Below, piece by piece: positions 53,388 through 62,868 of a stretch of DNA of 64,000 nt (positions are counted from its first letter, which is position 1; each line of letters begins with the position of its first letter). This stretch comes from Gemmobacter nectariphilus (GTDB lineage Bacteria > Pseudomonadota > Alphaproteobacteria > Rhodobacterales > Rhodobacteraceae): positions 62,001-126,000 of the forward strand of contig DYMU01000003.1 in assembly GCA_020721445.1 (NCBI GenBank). Reading direction: 5' to 3'. Position numbers and translations under genes: made by a program. The notes beneath the pieces were generated by a model, which was not told where the DNA came from, searched no databases, and saw only the letters and a program-made list of their open reading frames with translations.

Positions 53388-53930
53388 ATGAACCGGCTTG
53401 ACGAGACGAAAGACTTTGTCCCCGTGCGCATCGCGGTGCTGACGGTCAGCGACACCCGCAAGGTGGAAGATGACCGCTCGGGCGACACGCTGGTGGAACG
53501 GTTGACCGGGGCGGGGCATCTGCTGGCGGCACGGGCGATCGTGACCGATGACCGCGACAGGATTGCCGATCAGTTGCGCGCTTGGATCGCGGACCCTTTG
53601 GTTGATGTGATCTTGTCCACCGGCGGCACCGGGCTGACCGGGCGCGATGTGACGGTGGAAGCGCACCGTGATGTCTATGAAAAGGAAATCGAGGCATTCG
53701 GCACGGTGTTCACCATCGTCTCGATGCAGAAAATCGGCACATCGGCGGTGCAAAGCCGGGCCTGTGGCGGCGTGGCGGGCGGCACCTATCTGTTTGCCCT
53801 GCCGGGCAGCCCCGGCGCCTGCCGCGATGCCTGGGACGAGATTTTGCGTTGGCAGCTTGATTACCGCCACCGGCCTTGCAACTTTGTCGAGATTTTTCCC
53901 CGCCTCGAAGAGCACAAACGCAGAAAATAA
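53388..53930 (+). CDS. moaB: Molybdenum cofactor biosynthesis protein B
   Basis: MoaB/MogA-type molybdopterin adenylyltransferase fold, 180 residues. The MPT-binding motifs ILSTGGTGLTGRDVTVEA and LPGSPGACRDAWDEIL are present, along with AVLTVSDTRKVEDDRSGDTL. The start at 53388 lies 13 bp after the glycosylase stop, so they are probably co-transcribed although functionally unrelated. Confidence 0.9.
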   Translation: MNRLDETKDFVPVRIAVLTVSDTRKVEDDRSGDTLVERLTGAGHLLAARAIVTDDRDRIADQLRAWIADPLVDVILSTGGTGLTGRDVTVEAHRDVYEKEIEAFGTVFTIVSMQKIGTSAVQSRACGGVAGGTYLFALPGSPGACRDAWDEILRWQLDYRHRPCNFVEIFPRLEEHKRRK

Positions 53931-54019
53931 CGACGGAGGCCCGGCTTTGTGTCGTAACAGCCTTGTGGCTGGCGGTATGCTGCGCCCGCACTATACCTTT
54001 ATCAAACAAATTCGGAGCC

Positions 54020-55489
54020 ATGATGCGTTTTCTGTCTCGTTCCCTGATTGGCTTGTTTCTGGCGGCGCTGACGCTTGGCTTTCTGGCTTTGGCGGGCAGT
54101 GTGATCGTCGGGGCGATTTCGGCGCGGATGGCCGGGGACAAGCCCTCGCAACCCGCGCGCGAGCGGGTGTTTTCAGCCAATGTCATGACGGTCACCGCCG
54201 GCACGATCGTGCCGGAACTGGCGGGCTTTGGCGAAATCCGGTCGCGCCGCACGCTGGAGGTGCGCGCGCCCCGATCAGGCCGGGTGATCGAAATCGGCAG
54301 CGGCGTGGAAGATGGGGCCTCGGTGTCCGAGGGCCAGTTGCTGCTGCGTCTGGACCCGGCGGATGCGATCTCGGCCCGGGATCTGGCGCAGGCCAGCGTG
54401 ACCGAGGCTGAGGCCGAGGTGCGCGATGCCGACCGGGCGCTGATCCTGGCGCGTGACGATCTGGCCGCGGCCCAGTCGCAGCTTGGCTTGCGTCGCCAGG
54501 CGCTGACCCGGCAGGAAGATCTGCAAGCGCGCGGCGTCGGGTCACCTGCCGCTGTGGAAACCGCCGCCTTGGCGGTGTCGGCGGCGGAACAGGCGGTGCT
54601 GTCGCGCCGGTCGTCCTTGGCACAGGCCGAAGCGCGGGTCGACAAGGCGGCCTCGGGGCTGTCACGCGCGACGATCACGCTGGCCGAGGCCGAGCGGGTG
54701 CTGGCCGACACCGAAATCAGGGCGACGTTCGATGGGCGGCTGAACGGGGTGTCGATCGTGACCGGCGGTCTGGTCAGTGCCAATGAGGTTCTGGCCGAGG
54801 TCATTGACCCCGACGCGCTGGAAGTGTCATTCCGGCTGTCCACGGCGCAATTCGCGCGGTTGCTGGATGCGCAAGGCGGGCTGATCCTGGCCCCGGTCAA
54901 AGTGTCGCTGGATGTTCTGGGCGCCGAAATCTCGGCCAACGGTACGGTTGCGCGGGTGGGTGCGGCGGTCGGAGAGGGCGCGACCGGGCGTCTGGTCTAT
55001 GCCACGCTGGACCGCGCGCGCGGCTTTCGGCCCGGCGATTTTGTGACGCTGTCCATTCTGGAACCCGCGCTTTCCGGTGTGGCGCTTTTGCCGTCAACGG
55101 CGGTTGACGGGACGGGCACCTTGCTTGTGCTGGGGGCCGAGGACCGGCTGGAGGCGCAGACCGTCTCGGTGCTGCGGCGTCAGGGCGATGGCGTGATCAT
55201 AGACTCCCGAGGCCTTGCCGGTCGTGAGGTGGTGACCGAACGCTCGCCCTTGTTGGGGGCGGGCATCAAGATCAAGCCGATCCGACCTGTTGGCGCGCAA
55301 AGCGCCGCTGCCCCGCCGGTACCGGAAACCGTCGCACTGACGCCAGAGCGGCGGGCACAGTTCATTGCCTTTGTCGAAGGCAACACCCGGATGCCCGCCG
55401 ATGCCAAGACCCGGATGCTGGAACAACTGGCCCAGGAAAAAGTGCCCGCGCAGGTGATTGCGCGGCTTGAAGAACGCATGGGGGGCTAA
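54020..55489 (+). CDS. RND efflux periplasmic adaptor
   Basis: Membrane fusion protein of 489 residues linking an RND pump to the outer membrane. An N-terminal membrane anchor (about 8-32) is followed by a lipoyl half-domain (RSRRTLEVRAPRSGRVIEIG), an alpha-helical hairpin rich in Ala, Glu and Arg (about 110-215), the second lipoyl half (IRATFDGRLNGVSIVTGGLV) and beta-barrel parts. A C-terminal extension of about 60 residues (RMPADAKTRMLEQLAQEKVP) is unusual. It starts at ATG 54020 and ends five bases before the permease. Confidence 0.9.
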   Translation: MMRFLSRSLIGLFLAALTLGFLALAGSVIVGAISARMAGDKPSQPARERVFSANVMTVTAGTIVPELAGFGEIRSRRTLEVRAPRSGRVIEIGSGVEDGASVSEGQLLLRLDPADAISARDLAQASVTEAEAEVRDADRALILARDDLAAAQSQLGLRRQALTRQEDLQARGVGSPAAVETAALAVSAAEQAVLSRRSSLAQAEARVDKAASGLSRATITLAEAERVLADTEIRATFDGRLNGVSIVTGGLVSANEVLAEVIDPDALEVSFRLSTAQFARLLDAQGGLILAPVKVSLDVLGAEISANGTVARVGAAVGEGATGRLVYATLDRARGFRPGDFVTLSILEPALSGVALLPSTAVDGTGTLLVLGAEDRLEAQTVSVLRRQGDGVIIDSRGLAGREVVTERSPLLGAGIKIKPIRPVGAQSAAAPPVPETVALTPERRAQFIAFVEGNTRMPADAKTRMLEQLAQEKVPAQVIARLEERMGG

Positions 55490-55493
55490 GTCG

Positions 55494-58400
55494 ATGGCGG
55501 CAATGCGCAATCTTGGGCCTTCGGGCGGGATCATCTCGTATTTCGTGCGCCACCGCACGATTGCGAACCTGCTCTTGGTGCTGATGATTGTGGCGGGGCT
55601 GGTGGCTGCAAGCCGGATCCGGGCGCAGTATTTCCCCGATGTGGTGATTGCCGAAGTGAACGTGCAGGTCGCCTGGGATGGGGCCGGGGCCGAGGACGTG
55701 GACCGCGCCATCGTTCAGGTGCTGGAACCTGCGTTGCTGGCGGTGGATGGGGTGACCGATGTCACCTCGCGCGCCACCGAAGGCAGCGCCCGGATGACGC
55801 TGGAGTTTGAGCCGGGCTTTGACCTGACCCAGGCTGCCGAAGACGTCAAGACGGCGGTAGAATCGGTGAACAACCTGCCGGATGAGGCCGAAGACCCGGT
55901 GATTCAGCGCGGCCAGTGGCGGGACTCGGTCACCGATGTGGTGATCACCGGCCCGGTGGGCGTGGACCAGTTGGGCCGCTTTGCCGATGAACTGGTGGCC
56001 CGCCTGTTTCAGGTGGGTGTCACCCGCAGCACCATTCGCGGCTTTGCCGACCCGGAAACGCTGGTCGAGGTGCCGTCGGTGGCCCTGATCCGGCATGACA
56101 TCACCATGCGCGACATCTCGACCGCCATTGCCGGGGCGGTGCAGACCAACCCGGCGGGCAATGTGGGCGATGGGTCAGCCCGGGTGCGCACCGGAACCGA
56201 GTTGCGCAGCGCGGCCGAACTGTCTGCCATCGTCTTGCGCAGCCTGCCCGACGGCACCAACCTGACGCTGGGCGACATTGCCACCATTACCGCGGTCGGC
56301 GCCGATTCCGGTCGGGCCAGCTTTGTCGGCACCAACCCGGCGATGACGGTCCGCGTTGACCGAAACTCTGATGGAGACGCGATCCGCATGCAAGCCAGCG
56401 TCGCAGATGTGGCCGCCGAAATGCAGCTTTCCTTGCCCCCCGGTGTCAGTGTCGATCTGGTCCGGGCCCGCGCTGAACAGATCACCGACCGGCTGAACCT
56501 GCTGCTGGACAACGCGATCAGCGGGCTGGCCATCGTGGTCGTGCTGCTGTTCTTGTTCCTGAACGCCCGCACCGCGATCTGGGTGGCAGCAGGGATTCCG
56601 GTGGCGATGTTGGCGGCGGTTGCCGCGATGTATGCCGCTGGCGTCACGCTGAACATGATCTCGATGTTCGCGCTGATCATCATGCTGGGCATTGTGGTCG
56701 ATGATGCGATCGTGGTGGGGGAACATGCCGATTTCAGGGGCCGTGTGCTGGGTGAAGACCCGGTCACTGCCGCTGAAAACGGTGCCGGGCGCATGGGAAT
56801 GCCGGTGGTTGCGTCCACCCTGACCACGGTCATCGCCTTCTTCGGGCTGGTGGCCATCGGCGGCCGGTTCGGCGACATGATCCGCGATATCCCGTTTACG
56901 GTGATCGCGGTTCTGTTGGCCAGTCTGGTGGAATGTTTCCTGATCCTTCCCAACCACATGGTTCATGCCATTGCAAAAGCCCGCGAGGAAAGCTGGTATG
57001 ACTGGCCGTCGCGGCAGGTCAACCGGGGTATGACATGGTTGCAAGAACGCGGGATCAAGCCGCTGATGCGCCTGTTGATTGCCGCGCGCTATCCGGTTCT
57101 GGCGGCGACTGTGACGCTGCTGGCGCTGTCTGCCGCGCTGTTCATCCGCGGCGACCTGCAATTTCGGTTCTTCAACGCGCCGGAACAGGCATCGGTCACC
57201 GGCAATTTCTCGATGTTGCCGGCGGCGGACCGGGAAGACAGCATGGCGATGATGCGCGAATTGCAGCGCGCTGCCGATGCGGTTGGCGCGCGCTATGCGG
57301 CCGAGCATGGCACCAACCCGATCACCTTTGCCATGGCCGAGGTCGGCGGGTCGGGCGGACGCGGGTTGGCCAGTGCCGACAGCAAGGACGCCGATCTGCT
57401 GGGCAGCATTTCGCTGGAACTGATCAGCCCCGATGAGCGGCCCTATTCCAGTTTTGCCTTTGTCTCGGCGCTGCAAGAAGAGGTTCGGGCGCATCCGCTG
57501 ATGGAGGAGCTGTCGTTCCGGGGGGGGCGCTTTGGCCCCGGCGGTGATGCATTGTCAGTCGACCTTTACGGCGCATCCTCGGAAGAGTTGAAAGCCGCCG
57601 CCGAGGCCCTGAAGGCGCGGCTTGCGGTCTATCCCGAAGTGTCGGCGCTGGAAGACAGTCTTGCTTATGACAAGGAAGAACTGATCCTGAACCTGACCCC
57701 GCTGGGTCAGTCCCTTGGCTTTGCGATTGACGATCTGGGCCGCACCTTGCGCGACCGCCTGAACGGAATCGAGGCCGCAACCTATCCCGACGGGCCGCGC
57801 AGTGCTTCAATCCGGCTGGAACTGCCGGCGCGCGAACTGACCGCCGATTTTCTGGAAAGCACGCTGATGCGCGCCGGGCCGGGGAATTACCTGCCGCTGG
57901 CCGATATTGTCACGGTGGAACGGCAGGCGGGCTTTTCGATCATCCGGCGCGAGAACGGGCTGCGGATTGTCACCGTCTCGGGCGATCTGGCCGAGGACGA
58001 TCCGGCCCGGGCCGAAGAGATTCAGGCCATCATCCGCGACACCATCCTGCCGCAGATCGAGCAGGACTTCGGCGTGGAAAGCCGCCAGGGCGGGTTGGTA
58101 GAGCAGCAACGCGAGTTTCTGGGCGATGCCGGCACCGCGATGATCCTGTGCCTTCTGGGCATCTATCTGTGCCTTGCCTGGATCTTTGCCAGCTGGACCC
58201 GGCCGATGGTGGTGATGTCGGTCATTCCCTTTGGCCTGATCGGCGCGCTGTGGGGGCACCATTACTGGGGCCTGCCGATGTCGATGTTCTCGATTGTGGG
58301 GATGATCGGGATGTCGGGCATCATCATCAACGATTCCATCGTTCTGGTCTCGACCATCGACGAATACGCGGAAAAGCGCGGGCTGATCCCGGCGATTGTC

Positions 58401-58868
58401 GACGGTGTGGCCGACCGTTTCCGCGCGGTTTTGCTGACCACGCTGACCACGGTTCTGGGCCTGGCGCCGTTGCTGTTTGAACGCAGCTCGCAGGCCGAGT
58501 TTCTGAAACCCACCGTGGTGACGCTGGTTTATGGTCTTGGGTTCGGCATGCTGCTGGTTCTGGTCATGGTGCCTGCCCTGGTTGCGGTTCAGGCCGATAT
58601 CGGGCGGATGTTCCAGGCGCTGACCCGTGGCTTGAAGCGCGGGCCAAAGCTGCTGTTGCTGACCTCGGGCGGGGCAATGCTGGCGGTGTTTGCCGTGACG
58701 TTGGGGCCGGTCGTGGTGACGGGGGCAATGCCGGGCTGGCTGCTGGCGCTGGTGCCATCGCTGTCGGGGGCCACGCCTGCCATGGCCTTTGGGCTGTTTG
58801 CCGCCCTGTCGCTGCTGGTGACGTTGACCAGCTATCTTGCCGCCCGCATCTTGCCGATGCGGAGCTGA
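55494..58868 (+). CDS. RND efflux transporter permease
   Basis: Proton-driven inner-membrane pump of 1124 residues, 12 membrane helices and two large periplasmic loops. The acidic proton-relay motif GIVVDDAIVVGEHADF in helix 4 and the second-half GIIINDSIVLVSTIDEY are visible. It extends about 60 residues past the usual end with an additional pair of hydrophobic segments (LLLLTSGGAMLAVFAVTLGP, PAMAFGLFAALSLLVTLTSY). Substrates cannot be predicted. It pairs with the adaptor; no TolC-like gene is nearby. Confidence 0.93.
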   Translation: MAAMRNLGPSGGIISYFVRHRTIANLLLVLMIVAGLVAASRIRAQYFPDVVIAEVNVQVAWDGAGAEDVDRAIVQVLEPALLAVDGVTDVTSRATEGSARMTLEFEPGFDLTQAAEDVKTAVESVNNLPDEAEDPVIQRGQWRDSVTDVVITGPVGVDQLGRFADELVARLFQVGVTRSTIRGFADPETLVEVPSVALIRHDITMRDISTAIAGAVQTNPAGNVGDGSARVRTGTELRSAAELSAIVLRSLPDGTNLTLGDIATITAVGADSGRASFVGTNPAMTVRVDRNSDGDAIRMQASVADVAAEMQLSLPPGVSVDLVRARAEQITDRLNLLLDNAISGLAIVVVLLFLFLNARTAIWVAAGIPVAMLAAVAAMYAAGVTLNMISMFALIIMLGIVVDDAIVVGEHADFRGRVLGEDPVTAAENGAGRMGMPVVASTLTTVIAFFGLVAIGGRFGDMIRDIPFTVIAVLLASLVECFLILPNHMVHAIAKAREESWYDWPSRQVNRGMTWLQERGIKPLMRLLIAARYPVLAATVTLLALSAALFIRGDLQFRFFNAPEQASVTGNFSMLPAADREDSMAMMRELQRAADAVGARYAAEHGTNPITFAMAEVGGSGGRGLASADSKDADLLGSISLELISPDERPYSSFAFVSALQEEVRAHPLMEELSFRGGRFGPGGDALSVDLYGASSEELKAAAEALKARLAVYPEVSALEDSLAYDKEELILNLTPLGQSLGFAIDDLGRTLRDRLNGIEAATYPDGPRSASIRLELPARELTADFLESTLMRAGPGNYLPLADIVTVERQAGFSIIRRENGLRIVTVSGDLAEDDPARAEEIQAIIRDTILPQIEQDFGVESRQGGLVEQQREFLGDAGTAMILCLLGIYLCLAWIFASWTRPMVVMSVIPFGLIGALWGHHYWGLPMSMFSIVGMIGMSGIIINDSIVLVSTIDEYAEKRGLIPAIVDGVADRFRAVLLTTLTTVLGLAPLLFERSSQAEFLKPTVVTLVYGLGFGMLLVLVMVPALVAVQADIGRMFQALTRGLKRGPKLLLLTSGGAMLAVFAVTLGPVVVTGAMPGWLLALVPSLSGATPAMAFGLFAALSLLVTLTSYLAARILPMRS

Positions 58869-59669
58869 TCAGCCGGCCGGGCAGCCGCGGATTTCCACCG
58901 CGCGCCCGGCAGGTCCGATCACCGTCATCACCACGGCGCTGCGGTCCAGTGCAAAGGGCTGGCCGGATGGCGGCACCATCTCGACCCTCGCCTGCAAGGT
59001 GTCGCCCTGCCGCATGACCACCGCTTCGGACACCCAGACGCCGGGAAAGCCCGGCTCGAACACCACCACCTCTTCGCGGCCTTGCTGCGGCATGTTGAAC
59101 GTTGCGATGACGCGCAAGCCGTCCTTGATCGGTTCTACGGTACAGCCGACCTTGCCCACACCCCCCTCGGCGGCCGTGGCGGGGCGCGCCCTCAGCGCGG
59201 CCCTGATCGCCGGGTCTGCGGCACCGGGGGCCAGCAGATCTGCCGTCAGGTGCAACGACGCCGGCATGCAAATGTCCTTGCACACCCCAAGGTCGATGCG
59301 CGCCCTAAGCTGCATGGGCAGCAACGGGTCTTTCGGGGTGACCTCGATCGGCAGCATCAGACTGTCGTGATACCCCACGGTTTGCAGGCCACTGGTGTGA
59401 AACACCTCGGGCGCGGGCCAATGAAACTGCACCGATGCCACGTTTTGCGATCCCGACCAGTCAAACACCGGCGGTATGCCGGCATCGCCCGGCGCGCGCC
59501 AATAGGTTTTCCACTGGGGCGCAAGCTGCACATCAAGCGCCGCCATATGCGTGCCTGATGCGGTCTGCCATCCGGGACGAAACTGCGCGGCCAGCACATC
59601 GGCCTGGGTCACGCCCTGGGCATGGGCCGCGGGGGCAAGCAATACGGTCAAGGCGAGGGCTGTTTTCAT
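58869..59669 (-). CDS. DsbD N-terminal-domain-like thiol protein
   Basis: Exported protein of 266 residues matching only the periplasmic N-terminal domain of DsbD/ScsB-type reductases. A signal peptide (residues 1-17) precedes PQWKTYWRAPGDAGIPPVFD, the redox region DLGVCKDICMPASLHL with CxxxC cysteines, and a third cysteine in GKVGCTVEP. The membrane and thioredoxin domains of DsbD are absent and not encoded next door. It ends exactly where the convergent RND gene ends. Confidence 0.85.
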   Translation of the reverse strand: MKTALALTVLLAPAAHAQGVTQADVLAAQFRPGWQTASGTHMAALDVQLAPQWKTYWRAPGDAGIPPVFDWSGSQNVASVQFHWPAPEVFHTSGLQTVGYHDSLMLPIEVTPKDPLLPMQLRARIDLGVCKDICMPASLHLTADLLAPGAADPAIRAALRARPATAAEGGVGKVGCTVEPIKDGLRVIATFNMPQQGREEVVVFEPGFPGVWVSEAVVMRQGDTLQARVEMVPPSGQPFALDRSAVVMTVIGPAGRAVEIRGCPAG

Positions 59670-59806
59670 GACTGCGAAAATAGGCAGTCACGGCGGAATG
59701 AAAAGTCACAAAGACGGGAAGCCCGCGCCAGACTTGCCCCTTGAGGCACAGCCGCATCAGGGCCATGTTGAAGGCGCAGGGCTGGCCACGGGAAAGGCGG
59801 TGCAGG

Positions 59807-60361
59807 ATGGAACTTGATGGGAAACTTCTGGTGGCAATGCCCGGCATGGCCGACCCGCGCTTTGACCGCAGCGTGATCTTGGTCTGCGCCTATTCCGGCG
59901 ATGGCGCGATGGGGCTGATCGTCAACAAACCCAACCGCGACCTCAGCTTTTCCAGCCTGCTGGATCAGTTGGATATTCCGCGTGCGCCGCAAGGGCGCGA
60001 CATTCGGGTGCATTTTGGCGGCCCGGTGGAACGGGCGCGGGGCTTTGTGCTGCATTCGGGCGATTACCCGCCCGGCCCCGCCACGATGACCGTGCCGGGC
60101 GGCTATCGGATGACCGCCACGCTGGATATCCTTGAGGCGCTTGCCAAGGGGGAAGGCCCGGATGCCGCCCTTCTGGCGCTTGGCTATTCCGGCTGGGGGC
60201 CGGGCCAGTTGGAGGCCGAGATCGCGCGCAACGACTGGCTGATTGCCGATGCCCCGCCCGATCTGGTGTTTGCCGCCGATGATGGCGGCAAATGGATCGG
60301 CGCGCTGAAAAGCCTTGGTGTCGACGCGCTGACCCTGTCGCCAACGGCCGGGCACGCCTGA
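59807..60361 (+). CDS. YqgE/AlgH family protein
   Basis: A 184-residue protein of the YqgE (AlgH) family, widely conserved but without an agreed biochemical role. The start MELDGKLLVAMPGMADPRFD, the VILVCAYSGDGAMGLIVNKP block, FGGPVERARGFVLHSGDY and LALGYSGWGPGQLEAEI are diagnostic. I use ATG 59807, after a GCAGG site; the frame extends 22 codons further without support. It is divergent from the DsbD-like gene. Confidence 0.92.
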   Translation: MELDGKLLVAMPGMADPRFDRSVILVCAYSGDGAMGLIVNKPNRDLSFSSLLDQLDIPRAPQGRDIRVHFGGPVERARGFVLHSGDYPPGPATMTVPGGYRMTATLDILEALAKGEGPDAALLALGYSGWGPGQLEAEIARNDWLIADAPPDLVFAADDGGKWIGALKSLGVDALTLSPTAGHA

Positions 60362-60363
60362 TG

Positions 60364-62706
60364 CTATTCGCCGTAGGGCACCCAGATGGTCTTGATCTCG
60401 GTCGCGTGGCGCAGGAACGTGCGGCCTTCGCCCTGCGCGCCCAACCAGTCGCGCGCCCGGCCATGGTTCACCCAGGTGCGTTTCAGGTTGCCGGCCGCTT
60501 CCGCTTCGATCAGCTTCGACACGGGCGAGGACGAAAAGCTCCACACCGCATCAATGTCCATGTGGCTGGCCAGGGGCTTGGCCAGATCGGCATGGCTGCC
60601 TGTCACGATGTTGACCACGCCGCCGGGCAGGTCCGAGGTTTCCAGCACCTGATAGAAATCGGTGGCCGACAGCGGGAACGGGTCAGAGGGCACCAGAACA
60701 CAGGTGTTGCCCATGGCAATCACCGGGGCCATGACCGAGATCAGGCCCAAGAGCGGTGATTCGTCCGGGCATAGCGCGCCGATCACACCGCAGGGTTCGT
60801 TCATCGCCAGCGCCACGCCCCGCAGTGGCACCGCCTTGACCGCACCATCAAACTTGTCGGCCCAGGCGGCATAGCTGAACAGCCGGGCAATCGTGGCCTC
60901 CACTTCCGTCTGGCCATCACGGCCGGTCATCGCGCGCAGGCGGGCGGCAAACTCGGGCGCGCGGGCCGACAGGTTTTCGGCGATGTAGAACAGGATTTGC
61001 GCGCGGTTGTGCGCGGTCGTGCGCGCCCAGCCCTTTGCCGCATGGGCCGCCTCGACGGCGTTGCGAATGTCCTTGCGGTTGCCCAGCCCGACATGACCCA
61101 GAAGCGCACCTTTCGGACCGTAAACCGGCTTGGAATAGCCGCCATCGGGACGCGCCTGCTTGCCGCCGATGAACAGCTTGGCGGTGCGGTCCAGCCCTGC
61201 GACCGAAGGCTCCTTCGGTTCCGGCATTGCGGCGACGGGTTTCAAGGCAGCGGCCTTTCCGGCGGGGCGCAGATAGGCAAGCAGCCCTTCCCAGCCGCCT
61301 TCGCGGCCAAAGCCCGACTCGCGCACCCCGCCAAAGCCCGCTGCGGAATCAAACAGGTTGGTGGCATTGACCCAGACCACGCCTGCGCGCAGCTTGGGGG
61401 CCACGTCCAGCGCAAGGTTGATGTTCTCGGTCCATACTGACGCTGCAAGGCCGTAGCGGGTGTTGTTGGCCAGGTCCACCGCCTCAGCGGGGGTGCGGAA
61501 GGTCATGCTGACCAGCACCGGGCCGAAGATTTCTTCCTGCATCAGGGGTGAGGCTGCCGACAATCCGGTGATCAGCGTCGGCGGATAATAGCAGCCTTGC
61601 GGCAGCGGGGTGTTGGCGCGGTAGATCTGGCCTTCCGAGGCATCGACCAGTCTGCTGACGGCCTCAAGCTGAACCGGGTCGACCATCGCGCCCACGTCGA
61701 TGCATTTGTCCAGCGGGTCACCGATGCGCAACCCGTCCATCCGGCGTTTCAGCTTTTCATGGAACCGCGCGGCGACACCTTCTTGCACCAGCAGGCGCGA
61801 ACCGGCACAGCAGACCTGCCCCTGATTGAACCAGATCGCATCGACCAGCCCTTCCACGGCGCTGTCCAGATCGGCGTCGTCAAACACGATGTAGGGCGAT
61901 TTGCCGCCCAACTCCAACGTCAGCGCGCGGCCGGTGCCGGCGGTGGCAGCGCGGATCTTGCGGCCAACGGCGGTTGACCCGGTAAAGGCGATCTTGTCCA
62001 CCCCCGGATGCGCGACCAGCGCCGCCCCGGTGTCGCCATCTCCGGTGACGATGTTCAGAACACCCTTTGGCAGGCCCGCCTCGCGGCTGATCTCGGCAAA
62101 CAAAAGCGCGGTCAGCGGGGTGTATTCGGCGGGTTTCAGCACGACGGTGTTGCCAGCCGCCAAGGCCGGGGCCACCTTCCACGCCAGCATCAAGAGCGGA
62201 AAGTTCCACGGGATCACCGCGCCGCAAACGCCCAAGGGTTCCATCCCCGGCTGTTCCGAGGCAAGCAACTGCGCCAGCCCGGCGTGGTAAGTGAAATGCC
62301 GCGCCACCAGCGGCAGGTCGATGTCGCGGGACTCGCGGATCGGCTTGCCGTTGTCCATGGTTTCCAGCACCGCCAGCAGGCGGGCGTGTTTTTGCACCAG
62401 TCGGGCAAGGGCATACAGGGCCTGCGCGCGTTTGTGGCCGGGCAGGGCGGCCCATTTTGGCTGGGCCCGGCGGGCGGCCTTGACGGCCGCATCCACCGCC
62501 GCAGCCGAGCCTTGGCTGACCTGTGCCAGAACGGTGCCAGTGGCCGGGTTCCTTGTGTCGAACATCGCTTCGGGTGCCGTGAAACCACCGTCGATGAAAT
62601 GGCCAAAGGCGCGGCGGTGCTTTGCCAGCCAGGCCAAAGCCTCGGCATTGCCTTCAGGGGCGGGACCGTAGGCCATGGTGTCGAAGATGTCGCGCACAGA
62701 GGTCAC
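60364..62706 (-). CDS. Two-domain aldehyde dehydrogenase, ALDH16 type
   Basis: A 780-residue fusion of two ALDH domains. The first (about 30-480) is complete: CGAVIPWNFPLLMLAWKVAP, catalytic glutamate in LELGGKSPYIVFDDAD and catalytic cysteine in NQGQVCCAGSRLLVQE. The second (about 500-780) keeps the fold (GVIGALCPDESPLLGLISVM, GGVVNIVTGSHADLAKPL) but stops before the cysteine segment and cannot be catalytic. This is the ALDH16 layout, known in Rhodobacterales and in animals. The start is GTG 62706 with AAAGGAA upstream. It follows deoC, so it may oxidise acetaldehyde from deoxyribose breakdown. Confidence 0.87.
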   Translation of the reverse strand: MTSVRDIFDTMAYGPAPEGNAEALAWLAKHRRAFGHFIDGGFTAPEAMFDTRNPATGTVLAQVSQGSAAAVDAAVKAARRAQPKWAALPGHKRAQALYALARLVQKHARLLAVLETMDNGKPIRESRDIDLPLVARHFTYHAGLAQLLASEQPGMEPLGVCGAVIPWNFPLLMLAWKVAPALAAGNTVVLKPAEYTPLTALLFAEISREAGLPKGVLNIVTGDGDTGAALVAHPGVDKIAFTGSTAVGRKIRAATAGTGRALTLELGGKSPYIVFDDADLDSAVEGLVDAIWFNQGQVCCAGSRLLVQEGVAARFHEKLKRRMDGLRIGDPLDKCIDVGAMVDPVQLEAVSRLVDASEGQIYRANTPLPQGCYYPPTLITGLSAASPLMQEEIFGPVLVSMTFRTPAEAVDLANNTRYGLAASVWTENINLALDVAPKLRAGVVWVNATNLFDSAAGFGGVRESGFGREGGWEGLLAYLRPAGKAAALKPVAAMPEPKEPSVAGLDRTAKLFIGGKQARPDGGYSKPVYGPKGALLGHVGLGNRKDIRNAVEAAHAAKGWARTTAHNRAQILFYIAENLSARAPEFAARLRAMTGRDGQTEVEATIARLFSYAAWADKFDGAVKAVPLRGVALAMNEPCGVIGALCPDESPLLGLISVMAPVIAMGNTCVLVPSDPFPLSATDFYQVLETSDLPGGVVNIVTGSHADLAKPLASHMDIDAVWSFSSSPVSKLIEAEAAGNLKRTWVNHGRARDWLGAQGEGRTFLRHATEIKTIWVPYGE

Positions 62707-62754
62707 GGCCTGTTCCTTTCAAAGCGGCGGGCGCAGGTTGGCCAGCGGGATCGT

Positions 62755-62802
62755 CCGGCGGAAACATGCGCCTCCGGCGGGGGTATTTTTGCCAAGAGGA
62801 AA
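62755..62802 (+). repeat. Dispersed intergenic element, copy F
   Basis: GCCTCCGGCGGGGGTATTTT then TGCCAAGAGGAAATCGGC, matching E2 almost base for base (GGCGGGGGTATTT). It lies between the end of deoC and the start of the ALDH16 gene, both on the minus strand, so it is inside a likely transcription unit. Confidence 0.65.
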
Positions 62803-62868
62803 TCGGCAGGCAGAGCAGATTTTTGCAAGGCTCTGGCTGCGTCAGGGGGCGCGCTGCGGGGCACGGGA

